64,000 nucleotides of DNA, taken from Setophaga petechia. Lineage: Eukaryota; Chordata; Aves; Passeriformes; Parulidae. The notes under the pieces were generated by a model, which saw nothing but the letters and a program-made list of their open reading frames with translations, searched no databases and was not told the origin of the DNA. The DNA is taken from assembly GCA_024362935.1 (NCBI GenBank), contig JANCRA010000001.1:63330930-63394929 (forward strand). The letters are read 5' to 3'. Within the stretch, counting starts at the first letter, position 1. Each line of letters opens with the position of its first letter. Shown here piece after piece: positions 48,345 through 61,151 of this stretch. Both the position numbers and the translations under genes were made by a program.

Positions 48345-48840
48345 GAATTTTGCTGTTAGGTTAACAGAATTGACACATTCAACTGCCTTGGCTTTTGTCA
48401 CCACAAGGGCGGGTGAGGGAGATGGGAAGGAATTAAACTTAGACACCCTAAAAAAATCAATCATGGAAAAGAAGACTGCAAAAAAAACAAACACACATTC
48501 TAAAGCATAATAGATTAATGTCAAGAAAAGGATGCATAATCCTTCTCAAATATTTACTGAAGAAGCTTTTTAAATTAAGCTTATTCCCCAGTCCCTTCCA
48601 TGATCCTAACTCCAGAAATGTCATGGAATCTAGCTAAGAAAAACAACACACTGCAGAACTCAAAATGCACCAAAAGCATGGCTTCTGGTATAACTCTGCA
48701 TAAAAACTGGAGTTTAGATAAGCTCTAGTCAAAATCATGGAATATTTTTTTATTTTACTAGTGGAAAATTGAAAGAAGAAATTTTTTGCACATGTTCAGA
48801 ACATGCAGTATTTCTTGAAGGAAAAAATATGCTGATATGG

Positions 48841-48872
48841 GTGTCTGTGTGTGTATATATATATATGTATGT
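48841..48872. repeat. TG/TA microsatellite
   Basis: A short compound dinucleotide tract, (GT)n followed by (AT)n and GTATGT, in the E14/E15 intron. It is a candidate polymorphic marker. Confidence 0.8.
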
Positions 48873-49077
48873 AAGAAGGCTTCTCACAAACCTGTGACAA
48901 TAAAATTCATCCCAGCTATACCAGATCACCAGAGCAATTCTAAACTAGAGCCTACCAAAAGTTGGCATCCAACTTCACATATCCTTCCAAATCTGAATTT
49001 CCCATTTTAAAACTCATTATTTCCCCTTCCTACAAGTGGCCACCCATACATTTTCCAAGTTGTGGTCCTCTGCCTAC

Positions 49078-49286
49078 CTTTATGGAGAGAAAGGCTTTGA
49101 GCAAGGGTCCATACAGGGTGATCTGGGAATCTGGGGAGAGCTCCAGCTCCACGTGGAGTTTATCTGGGGGCAGCTCCGAGGGGTCGAGGGGAAGGCGGCT
49201 GGAAGCTGTGGGAGATGAAATCACACTGTCGCTGGTTTTCTGGGATGGCCTCAGCACAGACAACATGGTTTCTTCCATTTCTGACA
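49078..49286 (-). CDS. BLTP1: BLTP1 exon E14 (~680-750)
   Basis: 209 bp, ending in frame at GTAGGC. It encodes SEMEETMLSVLRPSQKTSD, a Ser/Pro linker (SSRLPLDPSELPPD), then VELELSPDSQITLYGPLL. The codons are GC-rich compared with the AT-rich flanking introns, both of which exceed 2 kb. Confidence 0.94.
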
Positions 49287-51337
49287 CTTGGAAGCAAAAG
49301 AAGAAGAGAAAATAGATTTTGATTACAACTTAGGCTTCTGTTGGACAAAGTTCAGCCAACAGGAATTGTATTAAATACACAACTTTTAGCACCTAAATTG
49401 TATAACTGCATTTGCATGTCTATGTTACAGATCTAGTTTTTCATCTTCAGTAACTATGGGAAGACAAGAAAATACAGACTATTTTAGTCAATGTTAATTA
49501 TGCAAGAGAAAAACAATCCCTGAAGTTCTGAAAAAAAAAGTATTCAGTATGTTTAGCTTGCTTTTGAAGTTAAACAGAGACATGCTTTCATTTCAGCAGA
49601 GCAGATTTCCCACAACCACACAGCTACTGCAGGATAAACAACAGAGAATAAACATGCAAAGTGCAAAGTTGTACTAAAAATCTGTTCTGAACTAGTAGCT
49701 GTGCAGGCCAAAATTTTGTCTCCAACAACTCAATGACTCTAGTCACAAAACAGTTTGGAAATTCAAATCCTATTTCCTACCCCTTCTTTCTAGTTGGAAT
49801 TAGGAACAAGAGAGCCCAAAAACTGTCTTAAGAGAGGAAAGGCAATGAGAATGTAATGAGTAACTGGAACTATTTTGGGGATGTGAACTGATTGCTGGGG
49901 AGTAGAGAACTCCATGGGAAAACCATCAAAAATTGATGCTCCAGCTGGAGAAGATTTCAGATGCCAGTTTAACAGGAAGAACTGGCACACACAGAACTAC
50001 AGACACCTGCAGGCAGAAACCTCCAAGGCCTGAACTCCCCATTATTGTCTACAGTGCCTGCTCAGTGCTTGCACTGTGTTATGAGTTATGCATCAGCCAA
50101 ATGCTGCAGAGAGATGACCACTTTTTATGGAAACTACTTCTTTTGTAATGCAACATATTTCTCAGAGTTTGATGGACTGACTCAAAATAAAACACAGATG
50201 TTGCTACTGCAAGCAGATCCCATCAGTACCACAGAGCAGGAGTGAGGTGGACTGCTGAACTAATCACTGGAGAAAGCTGCAGATGAATTATCTGTCTATG
50301 TACAAACTTGCAAATGCAGGTTTCAATTGCTACAAATATGAGGAAATGTTCTCAGAATGTGAGGAATGCACATTTGACACAAGCTGACAGTCTCACAAGA
50401 GCACTTAATGAGCATCTGCAAAATCCATCTCACCTTTTCTGCTTCATCCTCACAAATTAGAGTTCTTTTAGGTGTCAATTGTTGGAATTCAAACCCTAAA
50501 AATGCCATCCAGCAGCCTTCTAACACCTGCTGATTGTGGCCCTTTCAAATTAGCCCTCATTCTTCAAACATTTCTCCTCCATCAGTTCTGCTTCTAGAAT
50601 CTCAGCCTGAAAGAGTTTTATGTAACCCCATAACTTCCTGCATACCTCCCTCTGCATTTAAATTAACCTACTTTAATCTCTCTGTGTTTATACATTTTTG
50701 TTTTGCAAGCACATACTTACAGGATATTTGTTATCGAGAAATATTTAGACAGTTAAGTTAAAATAAATTCTTAGACATTAGAATTTGACTGACCAGTCTA
50801 ACACTCATTTCTGATGGTTCACCTGAACAGTGAACAATGAAATCACAGTTTGACATCCTTAAAGGGAAGACACTATTATTACATCTCATATACAATGAAT
50901 TTAAACAATTTGAATAATAAGATGAAATCACAACATCCAAAGGTCAAAAATACTTAGAAAACCTAAGGAACATGATATAGCCAAAAATATTGTATTTCCT
51001 ATTTAATATCCTGATGTTTAATACACCAAGTGATATTTTATCTTGTGCACCAACCCATTTAAGAGATCCACTTTGTTAAGGACAAGGAGAAGTGAACTGC
51101 AGGCAGTATCCTCTTTTTTACACAAGGAACTGGGACACATCCTGAAATGCAGCAGCATGGAATCCTGTCAGGTTTTAAATCAATCCCAGGGCATTCTAAT
51201 GATCAAAACATTCCCCTGAGACATAAAGCAGCAATTCAGTTCCAAGTTCATCTCTGCAGATGGAAGCAGTGTGATCCAAAGTCCCAGCAGCTTCCCAAAT
51301 GAAGCAATGCTAACAAGGAAAAGGTAGTGACACTTAC
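49287..51337 (-). other. BLTP1: BLTP1 intron E13/E14 (2,051 bp)
   Basis: AT-rich. Short open frames near 49790-50526 show no family resemblance. Nothing else was recognised. Confidence 0.8.
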
Positions 51338-51444
51338 AGGACTGCTTTAACTGCTCATCTGCCTTCTGAGGATAAATTGGGTGCCAGGAGTAGTCAATTG
51401 TAAACACAACACTTGGGACAGTCCAGCATTCCACCCATCCAGCC
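51338..51444 (-). CDS. BLTP1: BLTP1 exon E13 (~645-680)
   Basis: 107 bp. It encodes WVECWTVPSVVFTIDYSW and HPIYPQKADEQLKQS. One split base at each end joins it to E12 and E14. The donor is GTAAGTG. Confidence 0.94.
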
Positions 51445-51601
51445 CTTTCAAAAGGAAACAACATCCTTTTATTTCAAGCACAATACTTCTTTAAAGTATC
51501 TTTAAAGCAACCTCAAAAGTTGATGAATCATAAACAAAATAAATAAGTAAGAAGAGTCAACATAAAGATACCAATATACATAAATATCTTCATAAACTCA
51601 C

Positions 51602-51780
51602 TCTTCTTGAGTAATGTTCCTCCATTTGGGTTTGCCAGTTTTCTGACCACTTTGACATTCTGCAGACATACAAGACTCAGGACTTATTTTATTGGGCTGA
51701 CAATCCTTTACCAGCATAAAAAGGGAATATTTACTAGGATGGCAATCAGGCAGATACAAATGAAGATCAACATCTTCTCC
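51602..51780 (-). CDS. BLTP1: BLTP1 exon E12 (~586-644)
   Basis: 179 bp. It encodes GEDVD and LHLYLPDCHPSKYSLFMLV, then a fast-changing stretch (KISPESCMSAECQSG) and KPKWRNITQE. The middle differs clearly from the mammalian sequence I recall, while both flanks are conserved, which suggests a surface loop. Confidence 0.92.
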
Positions 51781-52724
51781 CTAAAAGTCAAACATCAGAA
51801 ACAGGAGAGTTAATTTACATTCCCCTTATGCACAATGCTCAAGCTATCTTCATGTTCCTGGGTGCCATCATCTTTATTTTACATAAAGGCATCATTGGAC
51901 AAGAAATCTGTTTCCCAGCAAGTTTTAGTGCAGTCTCAAGAGCTCCACAGTTCTGAATGCTGACAATTCCAATAACTTTCACATCACTAGAGCAATCTAT
52001 AAAACACTGGACAACTTACAGTGATCCCTGTTCTTCTACTGCAGAAATTAAATTACTAAAACAAGCTTACTCCACATCTCAACTAAATCACACTTTAAAA
52101 AGAATGAAATCTATAAAACATTGATTTCTTTGCTATCAAATTATACCAAATTAGCAACATCACCATCAACTAGTTTTTTATTTTTAGCAGCTGTAGACAG
52201 CTTCTATTTTAAGGAAAACAAAAAGTACAGTAATTCAAATAATTATCTGCATCTGTGAAAAACACTTTGTGATCATTATTTATGCTACAGAACCTCTTAA
52301 AAATCTGGAAGCTGGCTTTTCAAAATGGTTTGGGGGTAGCCAGTATATTTGATTCTATCTATCACTGAACACACATTAAATTTTTATATTTCATAAATAA
52401 AGGGGAACAGAATTCCAGGTGATAAAACACATACACACAATCTAACTACATATAATAAATATACATACTAAATGTGTCTATTTATGAATGTATGAAACGT
52501 ATGCATGTTTGTATTTCTCAGAAATATTTTAATTTCTGTGCATACATGTATATATAAATTAAAACAGCCTATGATTAAATGCTTCACACAAGCAAACTGA
52601 AACCATTTACCTCTGGGTTGCTTCAAGAAAAGTTCTATGAACTGAAAGTGAAAAAGACTATTTTTCTCTCAGAAAAGATTCTCACATTTACAAGACAAGT
52701 CTCACATTTTCAAGATGTCCTTAC

Positions 52725-52822
52725 CCTTAAGGAGAATCTAGTATTGCACGTGGTTGGAACAAAGTCAGTGAAAGGCAGAGAAAAAACAATGTTCAGGGTT
52801 TCTCCACAAGCTGCTAGATAAA
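52725..52822 (-). CDS. BLTP1: BLTP1 exon E11 (~553-585)
   Basis: 98 bp, ending in frame at GTAAGG. It encodes VYLAACG and ETLNIVFSLPFTDFVPTTC, then NTRFSLR. Confidence 0.94.
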
Positions 52823-53228
52823 CTGGGAGGGAAAAGGAAAACAAAACAAATTTGTCAAAATTACTCCCTATTTTGTTCTTAGACAAAATATCAAACATAA
52901 GGTAGTAGTAATTAAAATATATTAAAAAACTCATGACAGAATATTACCATTTAACTGCACTGTACTTGGAGTCAGAAATTACTGTAATCAATTATGCTGA
53001 AAGTATTTATTACCTACATCTTGTTCCTTCTAGAAAGACATTGTACTTAGCACAAGGAACTTGCTGGAAAAGAAAAATAACTATAATATCTTGGTGCTTT
53101 TTTTACCCACCAGGTTTTGGATGTAATTCTAGTACTTTATCTCTTTATACATTTGTATACACTGTATTTTGCTGATGATTTTTTGTTATGTATGCTACTT
53201 CTTCCAAATACAAAAAAAGTGATCTCAC

Positions 53229-53384
53229 CATTCTCCTGTTGTTTGGTGGAACAGTCAATCCAGTTGTGCTGATTTGCTGCCCAGATCATTTCAAACTGAT
53301 GGAACATGACTTTGAAGTTCCACATATATGGAACAAATGAAAAAATATCAGGTGCACTGTCACTGGACCAGTCTTGGATCAGAT
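53229..53384 (-). CDS. BLTP1: BLTP1 exon E10 (~501-552)
   Basis: 156 bp. It encodes LIQDWSSDSAPDIFSFVPY and FEMIWAANQHNWIDCSTKQ, one of the most conserved blocks of the protein. The acceptor is GTCTAG and the donor GTGAGATC. Confidence 0.95.
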
Positions 53385-54141
53385 CTAGACTCACACCAAG
53401 CAAGAAAAGGTGAGTTAGTGGCCATCAGGTGAGTGATTCCTTAGGATTTTTGTGCTGGAAAAGCTGATTTTTGCCCTGAGCACAGCAGAAAGGTTACACT
53501 GGGCACTGTGGCACTACCCAGACAATGGCTCTGGCCTCACTCAGGGGATAACTTTATTAGCATGGCACCAAGCCTGCACTAATTAAACCTTCCTCCCAGC
53601 AGGGCTAATTAACAGCACAGTGATGGGGCTCTATTCTTTCCATTGTTGCAGCTGGAGCTTCCAGCAACAGTTGGGTGGTGCTGTTCCACCTTGCACTGCC
53701 TTCCTCCTCACAGCCAGAAGCCTGAGGAGCAAATGACTTTTCCTCATCATCTGTCAGCCACAGGGACACAATCCAAAGCCCAAGTAGTTGAAAATGAGCC
53801 AAGCAAAGAGAGATATCAGGAGAAATCAACATCATGGGTGACAAATTAAGCAAATCAGTAGCTGTGATAAGAGTTCTACTAAGAAATAAATTTAGGATCA
53901 CTTAACTGCAAACCAAATTTATTTAGACATTAGAAAATTTAATTATTTGTGCTTCTACTCAAATATAAGAATACCATGCAGTTGGACATTCTATAGGCAT
54001 CAGGAACTTTGTCCTCTGAAACAATTTGTTACCTTAAATACATGAAATTAGAGAACCTGCCCTTGCACAACTCAGCAAAATTTGAAAACAAATCCCAAAG
54101 AAAGCATATTTGACATGTAACCTATTTAGCAAAGAGGTTAC

Positions 54142-54259
54142 CTGTAAAGAAGCTCTTCTGAGCAAAGATGAAATGATAGGTTGCTTTATAGACCTCCAGC
54201 TCACACTGCCATGTCTGTGGCATGTTCCATATCCGGGGATAGCTGGCATTGATGTGGAA
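54142..54259 (-). CDS. BLTP1: BLTP1 exon E9 (~462-500)
   Basis: 118 bp. It encodes FHINA and SYPRIWNMPQTWQCELEVY, then ATYHFIFAQKSFFT. The aromatic-rich strands match the conserved groove. The donor is GTAACC, one base into an Asp codon. Confidence 0.94.
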
Positions 54260-55116
54260 CTGTGGGCAAGAAATGAAAGCATCAGGATTACCTGAAAAGA
54301 TGACAATGCCTGAGCCTGGCTCTCAGCAGTTTTCACATATGTACCCTGCTGAATAATTAAAACTGTTTTCCTGCTGGGATGAACAGAAGGTACTTCCAGT
54401 TCCTTAATAATTTAATCTCTGTCTCTCCTTCTGTGTTCCAAGGTCAAGTGTTAGTGTATTCATTTATTTGGGAAGGTATAGTATGAGTTTCAGATACATC
54501 TGCTGCTGTAGATGTACAAAGCAATTTAAAACCCAAGGTTTTCATCAAAAGCATCACTTTTCACACTACACCAAAAGAAAATGCCCCAGAAGAGATTATT
54601 TTTCAACCATTGATATATTGTTCAAATTCATAAAAACATCACTGGAATAAGATAATTTAAAAACCAATCAGAAGGGTAATCTACACAACTACAATACTGC
54701 AGAAGTGAAATATTAGGCAAACAAAAGAGTAATGGAGTATTAAATATGTCTCAAGCAGTTCAAGCATACTTGAGTGCTTTTAAGTACTTGTGCACACATC
54801 CTTTAGCAGAGCTACTGAGCATAATCATTAATTAAGGCAAAGCCTGCATGGACACATGGCTACATAGTAAATGAGGCAACATTTGTAAATAGGAAATTTA
54901 TACACCAAGGTAGTGCTTTTTAAGTCACTAAAGATTACACACATGCACAATTGTTTCAGCACATATAAATTCCTTATATATTTATGTCCTGCAAAACACA
55001 TTAAAAAGGCATTTCCTGCATTAAGAAACTAAAGACTGCTCCACAGAAAAGCAAATATGTTCTTTATTAAAAATCCCCTAGAGACTGAAGCTTTGTGCTT
55101 ATTAATGCACACTTAC

Positions 55117-55208
55117 AGCCAGCATTTCTGCTTCCAACAGAGTCCTGTACTGCATGCTGCTGGTGGCATCCACGTGGAGGAGCTGCCCTTTAATTGTAGG
55201 TGAATAGC
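55117..55208 (-). CDS. BLTP1: BLTP1 exon E8 (~431-461)
   Basis: 92 bp, ending in frame at GTAAGTG. It encodes YSPTIKGQ, then LLHVDATSSMQYRTLLEAEM. The Ser in ATSSM replaces the Thr of the mammalian protein as I recall it. Confidence 0.93.
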
Positions 55209-55482
55209 CTGGCAAACAAGAGTCATCAAATTATCATTGAGACACAAGAGTTAGATCAATATTTAAACAATTTTTAGCAGTGATTTCAGCAGTCCACTAC
55301 CAAGAAGTGCCCTGAGGGATATCTGCCTTCATATCTTGCAGTGAAGTTTCTTTGTTCCTTTCCTTAGGAATACACATCTCAAGATTACAAAGGAAAAACA
55401 CTAAAAGACATTGACACAGACAGGAATTATGATAACTGTTCAGGAAAAACAGAGAAATAGATCTGGCTTAGCCTTAACTCAC

Positions 55483-55561
55483 CATTTTCACCCACTGTCA
55501 TGGGAATATTTATTTCCAGATAGGATCCTGCACCAACGTTCACATGTACAGCGTTTGTTTC
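55483..55561 (-). CDS. BLTP1: BLTP1 exon E7 (~405-430)
   Basis: 79 bp, in frame at its start and ending one base into a Gly codon at GTGAGT. It encodes ETNAVHVNVGAGSYLEINIP followed by MTVGEN. Confidence 0.93.
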
Positions 55562-55710
55562 CTGCATTGCAAGAAAGCAAAACAGTCCAAATGGGATTTC
55601 TGGGTTTATCTATGCCTCTGGCTGCCATTATCCACACCTGGAGATTAAAGTCTTTGCTGCCTTCAGAAAAACCACTAATGAATTATCAATACATATTGGT
55701 ACAAAATAAC

Positions 55711-55760
55711 CTATCTTTTTTAGGTTTAATGATAATAAAATACCTTTTTTAGGTTTAATA
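55711..55760. repeat. Short direct duplication in the E6/E7 intron
   Basis: The motif ttttttaggtttaat occurs at 55716-55730 and again at 55745-55759, each preceded by a similar ctatc/atacc stretch. The period is 29 bp, and it looks like a local tandem duplication. Confidence 0.6.
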
Positions 55761-56337
55761 AATGCTAACTGAACTCCAGTTGGAGAAACAGCATAAAATA
55801 CTCTGACCCAAGGCCTGGGAGAACAGACTAATGTACATGTCTGACACTACAATTCTAACCCTTTCAGTCCCCTCAAAAAGAACAAAACACAGGTACAACT
55901 AAGTGATGCAGAGGAGTAGCAACAAGGAGAAGAAAAATCCCATCTCCTACACATACAAGTTTTGTTCCCTCATTGTCATCTTGTCACTCAGAAGTATCAG
56001 AAGAAATTGGTTTTTTTATCCATCATGGTGAGCTTCATCAGAATTTAAAATCATACAGGACATGCCCAGATCATGAAGCCCCAAGACTGCAGGAGCTGAT
56101 ATGGCTTAAGATGTACCTTTAGAGCTTAAAAGAAACTTAAAATAATCCCTCTAATAATACATTTCTCTTTGAAAGGTTTGCTCATAATTATAAAAAACTA
56201 AGACAAAAATCACCCAGCTTTTAAAACCATAGCTCTGTAATAAACACCTGAGACAAGTAAAACTGTGCACAACCAAAAAGCACAAAGTGCAACCACAGCA
56301 GACAAAGTTAATTTCTTGATAAGGTTTCACTATTTAC

Positions 56338-56494
56338 CCTGTTCTTGGTGAACAGCAAATCAATGGTGGCATCTGCAATGATATTCATTCTCAGCTCAAA
56401 AGCAAGGATCTGCCTTGGTTTCCCAGGCTGAGCAATTTCTGAGACTTTCATAACTTGGTAGTCTGGTGGGAAGAAAAACTTCCACAGGCAATCC
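56338..56494 (-). CDS. BLTP1: BLTP1 exon E6 (~352-404)
   Basis: 157 bp, ending in frame at GTAAAT. It encodes CLWKFFFPPDYQVMKVSE and LRMNIIADATIDLLFTKN, alternating hydrophobic strands typical of the lipid groove. Confidence 0.94.
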
Positions 56495-58025
56495 CTAGTA
56501 GAGGAAAAAAAAGAGTTGCTTTTTTGTTCTCAGAGGAAATACATATGTGTATTTGTGCATCTACTTGGTTCATTTAACTATCTTCCTCTTAGCTGAGTCT
56601 TCAGACAACCAGTGGATGTGATAAGGAAGAATGTTTGTTGAATATCTTCATCATAGGAGCCTTCCAACTCATTATTGAAATCTCCAAAAGTGTCAATGGC
56701 AAGAAGTTAAAATTTATGGCTTTTGTCTGCAAGTTAATTCAGAAGGAAAACAAACCATGTTTTCCTTCTAATTCCTAATCCTTGGTTTATAAAATCTGTT
56801 ACAAAAGTACAGTAGCAAATCATCTATTTACTCTTCAGTTTGTACATAAATAATTGATGTAAGCTCAGAAATAAAGAAAATACAAAACTTTAGACCTCAG
56901 AATGGAAGCCACATTTCTACAGATTTTTAGCTGAATGTGTCATGAAATACTTGACAGGAAAGGCAGAGTGCTGAAGTGCAGACAGAAGAGCTTCCATAGG
57001 TCTCAAGGGGGTGGAATTTCTTCCTGCACCCAGACCCTGGCTGTTGTAGCAGCTTAAAAGCTCCCAAACTTCCAGGATCCATCCACAGCAAGATGCAAAA
57101 GCATTCCTAGTATGTATCTAGGAACTCTGTGCACTCTGCACTAAACTGCTTTCTACTGAGCCAGTTAAGATTATAAAAAGCATTCCATTATAGGGCAAGC
57201 TTTCTTTGGAGTATTAAAAGTATCATTAATGATTCACTGACCTCATATTTCTAGCAAAAGGTTCTAGAAAGCGACATTTTCTCTTAAATGCACTATCATA
57301 TCTAATGACTACTCTTTGGGCTGCCATCCTCCCACTCCTGAGAGACAGGAAATCATAACAGTTTCACAGGAGAATTAGTGAAGGCCAAGTACCAGCCTGT
57401 AATTAACAGGGGAAAAGAGGGAAAGCACTGATTATGTCACTTTTGCTTAATAGTCCTTCACTCTCCAAACAATCCTATTGTCCTCACCAGAAATGCTCAT
57501 GTGCAAAGCATCCAGGGCCAAGCAAAGAACAATAGAACTCTAGGCTAATATTTTGTATTAAAATAGCTAGATAATAAATACTTTGGAGATAACATCAAGC
57601 AGCTGATTATGCTAAGCAAGGATAAATTATTCCTCCCTCATTATTTTCATAGCCAGATTTCTGCTTCCCTAAAATTTCCTCATCAATATGCAGTTTATTC
57701 CCATATTAGTTAACAGGAGCTTGATAAATCTAAAGATCACCAATTAACAAGTTAAACCTTTTACTCAATAAACACTAAAAATACTTTGCTTACAAAAATG
57801 GAATATAATCTATTAGTTTAATAATGAGAGCAATCCTAACTTTGGAAGGCCAACAAGATAAACACCAATGAATTTACTGATCTTAAACCATTGTGCCAAG
57901 TCTCTTCTTTCAGACTTGGTCTACCCTGAAACACACAAATCCTGAGCAATCACACAATGGCAACTTGAGAAAGCTTTCTCAGTAACACTGGATATTAAGA
58001 TGAGAGCTGTAAGTCATGGTCATAC
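56495..58025 (-). other. BLTP1: BLTP1 intron E5/E6 (1,531 bp)
   Basis: AT-rich, without even a sizeable open frame. No recognisable element. Confidence 0.8.
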
Positions 58026-58176
58026 CTCTGCCTATCAGCCCAAGGCCCATAGTTGAAGTCTGTCCCTTTTCCACACACAATGTCCAAGCCCCAGCATGGG
58101 GGCAGGTCCTGTAACTTGCTGTCTTCATTGCTGGCTTCTCCATCATTACTCTCCTCTGTCTCCTCTGGTACAAGGC
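58026..58176 (-). CDS. BLTP1: BLTP1 exon E5 (~301-351)
   Basis: 151 bp, phase 1 in and 2 out. It starts with an acidic linker (PEETEESNDGEASNED), which differs from the mammalian version I recall. It then enters the invariant WGLDIVCGKGTDFNYGPWA groove segment and ends before a GTATGA donor. Confidence 0.94.
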
Positions 58177-58576
58177 CTGCATTACATAAAATATTAAACA
58201 CATTATTAAAGGAAGCTGCTTCAAATTAGCAAGAGAAATGTTTGCTTAAGCACAAGACAATAAAGTGTCCTCATGTCAGTTTTATCAGCAAGCACTACAG
58301 TATGTAAATACCAAGACACAACTCAATGCAAACTTCCAGTGGAAAGCCAAGAAATATGACCAAAAATGCCCCAAAATTGCCACCTATCCTACACCTGTAC
58401 ACACCATTACCAAATGTGTTGGTTTTGTTCATGATTCAGGCAATACTTCAAGGGCAGTCAGAGCAAAACAATATTTATGATATTTCTATTGCTCTAAAAC
58501 AATGCATTAGCTCTCTTAGCATGCAGATTTTTCACCTTTAAAAAAATAAACTATCTTGGTATTTAACAGCTTGTAC

Positions 58577-58656
58577 CTGGTTCATCCATATAGTAATAGA
58601 TATCAACATCATTGGACTGCATTACAACAAAACCTTCACCCATCAGCCTTGGGGGT
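58577..58656 (-). CDS. BLTP1: BLTP1 exon E4 (~274-301)
   Basis: 80 bp with one split base at each end. It encodes PPRLMGEG and VVMQSNDVDIYYYMDEP, which is strongly conserved. The acceptor is CTTGCAG and the donor GTACAA. The intron before it (58657-60957) holds the CR1 relic. Confidence 0.94.
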
Positions 58657-60957
58657 CTGCAAGGAAAGAGTGAAAAGATGAAGAGTAGAAATCCACATGC
58701 CAAGATTGATCTTTATGAATTCAAGTAATTTTAAACACAACATATTAACCATAATGGATTTGCATAATGATTTGAGAAAAATAAAGAACCCTTGATGAAA
58801 ATGTTGCTATTATTATTATAACTATTACATTAAATAACTTACAAGTCTAGTCAACTCAAGTGTTAAAGTACCAGATTCTTCTCCACAAAGGTCTTTCTCA
58901 GATATTCTAAACCACAAGTAACTACTGAAGTTTTACTTTCAGTGTTTCTTTCAGTCAAGAGTTCCTTTCTCCTTGTCCTATATTGTTCTTTCACCTGCTA
59001 ATTGTTTTCTTACTAAAATAGCCCTTTTCACCAAAGGGACAAGACTTTCAGTAATTAGACCATTAGTTAATAAAAAAAAGAAAAAAGCTGTTCTGCCTCA
59101 ATAACACTTCCCTCAATATAAAAGGATCTAAATGATAAAGCTATGAGATGAAATGTTTCTCTAACACTATTATATTGGTATATTACAATCCCTTTCCCAC
59201 ATTAGTTTACATATTAATAATTCTGGTTTTACTGCAGAAGACACTATTGAAGCTTCTCAGCCACTTTCATAAACTGTCATTTCTTGACAAAAAAAGCCAA
59301 TTGCTATGACTGTGTAAGAGAGTGACCTGTTAGAGCCCATATCATCACAGATCATTTTCAAAGGCAGGAAACCTTGGAAAACATGGAAAACAGCAGATGC
59401 AGAAAGCATGTACCGTCAGAAACTTCAAAAGCAACAGGGCAGGAACCTTGAAACTAAGTTTACTTTGAGAGTAACAGCAGCAAACGATCAAATACTTTAA
59501 CACAAACTAGATACTGGCAAAAAATTAAAATGAGATTATCATTATAATCTTAAAGTGTTCCCTAATATCTATCCTGAACCTGAAACCTGCTGCCTCCAAA
59601 CTCCTTCTACTTTGACCTGCTTTCCCCAGCACCATTTTTTTTCTTTTCTTCAATTTCAGAGGACTTATTTGCAAAGAGTGACAGAATTGTTGAGATGGAG
59701 GTTTGTAACACAAAATGTCAGTTTCCAAAGTGAAATGTTGATGTTTGTATTGATTCCTGTCCGCTACAAATTTATCAGGCCACTTGGCTGTTTTTTATAC
59801 ATACATTGGCTGTAGGAATTTTTCTAAGTTAAAACACCCAGCTTAAATTTTAGCCAAAGCAGTGTAAGAGGGCAGGCTCTAAAGAGTCAAACATTCTCCA
59901 TTTCCAGTGAATTGGGCAATTTTTTCAATATGCCCAGTAAATTAGAGCACATTTTGCACACAGATGCCATCCTTCAGCCATCAGGAGCTACAGGGATGAT
60001 AAAAGCATAAAAAGTAAATACTTAGAGGAAGCAGGAGGAAAAGCTAATAGTTTGAGTATCTTAATCCTATTTTGTTTTAATCTTATTTGTTTTCAATATT
60101 AGTTGCAGAAATTTCCTTTGTCGTCATGTTGGAAGAGGAAGATTCTGAGCACAGCCACAGAATGTTCTTAGAAAAACATAAAGCCTTGTCACAAACAGCA
60201 GTATTTGGCTGATAAAAAGCCAATTAAGGTACAAATGATGTACAGTTTATTTTATTACTTCATGCAAGCACTCAGGCTTGTGTTTGACTTTCTTCAGTTT
60301 GTTCAAGCTGCCTAACCCAGCTTATGCAAAACACACAGAGGTGAAAGGAACAGCAATCTGTCTTCAAAAGATAACATGGTTTCCCCTCTACCATGTATTA
60401 CACAGCTTTTGCCCAGTTTGGGTTTTTTATTAGCATTTCCTAAACCATGAATCTGCTTTACACAAGTCAACACCTTAAACTTTGCATTTCAGCTGGAAAT
60501 TCATTCAGTGGTGGCAAAGCCTGGGTACAGCTCTTGTACCTGAGAGAAGAAAAACAGACCTTGGACACAGGATGCCACATCCCTGGGAACATTCAAGGCC
60601 AGGCTGGATGGGGCTCTGAGCAATCTGATCTGGCTGAAGATGTCCCTGCTGTGGAGGGTTTGAACTAGGTGGCCTTCAAAGAAACCTTTCCAACCCAAAC
60701 TATTCTATGATTCTATGTTTAATAGAGCAGAACACACACAAATACAAACCTAGATTAACACAGAAAATTGGTGCTTTTCTCCATAAATGAAATCTGTTCA
60801 AAGATCCAAAACCAAAAACCTTCAGAGTGGTAACAAATAGCAACTGTCTAAACACACTGAATAAAATAAACACATTGAAACACAGCAAGCATTCTTTTCT
60901 TTGTGTTCTTAAAATAAATAAGAAAATAATACGCATACAAAAGTACCCCAAACTTAC
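58657..60957 (-). other. BLTP1: BLTP1 intron E3/E4 (2,301 bp)
   Basis: Contains the CR1 3' fragment at 60571-60717. The rest is AT-rich with no recognised feature. Confidence 0.8.
60571..60717 (+). mobile_element. CR1 retroposon 3' fragment
   Basis: About 147 bp of the 3' end of a CR1 LINE: CCTGGGAACATTCAAGGCCA, CTGGATGGGGCTCTGAGCAA, a segment ending GGTTTGAACTAGGTGG, then CTTTCCAACCCAAACTATTC and a tail of two ATTCTATG units (60702-60717). CR1 with this tail is the typical bird LINE. It is 5'-truncated, has no coding capacity and lies antisense in the E3/E4 intron. Confidence 0.9.
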
Positions 60958-61151
60958 TCATCATTTTGAAGACCAACATATCTTGGACTTGGAACCAGCA
61001 TGACTCGAACATTTTCCAATTTTCCCTTCACAATGTGCATGAACTGATCAAGGTGGCTTGAAGGTGGTTTTGTGGTGTATGTCAAAAAGGCATCATCAAA
61101 GTTAATGCAAAGTGTTTGTGGCTGATAATGATTCCCAAATGCCAAGCGACC
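60958..61151 (-). CDS. BLTP1: BLTP1 exon E3 (~210-274)
   Basis: 194 bp, starting in frame after a TTTAG acceptor and ending two bases into a Glu codon at GTAAGT. It encodes AFGNHYQPQTLCINFDDAF and ends with VRVMLVPSPRYVGLQNDE. In this stretch it is near-identical to the vertebrate protein I recall. Confidence 0.95.

Larger units (their letters stand above)
46714..49077 (-). other. BLTP1: BLTP1 intron E14/E15 (2,364 bp)
   Basis: Holds the A/C-rich tract and the TG/TA microsatellite listed separately, and smaller A/C-rich runs near 47540-47600. No gene seen. Confidence 0.8.

Noticed and set aside
53605..53901. 98-codon minus-strand open frame in the E9/E10 intron
   Set aside because: No splice sites fit the joint of E9 and E10, and the peptide resembles no family known to me.
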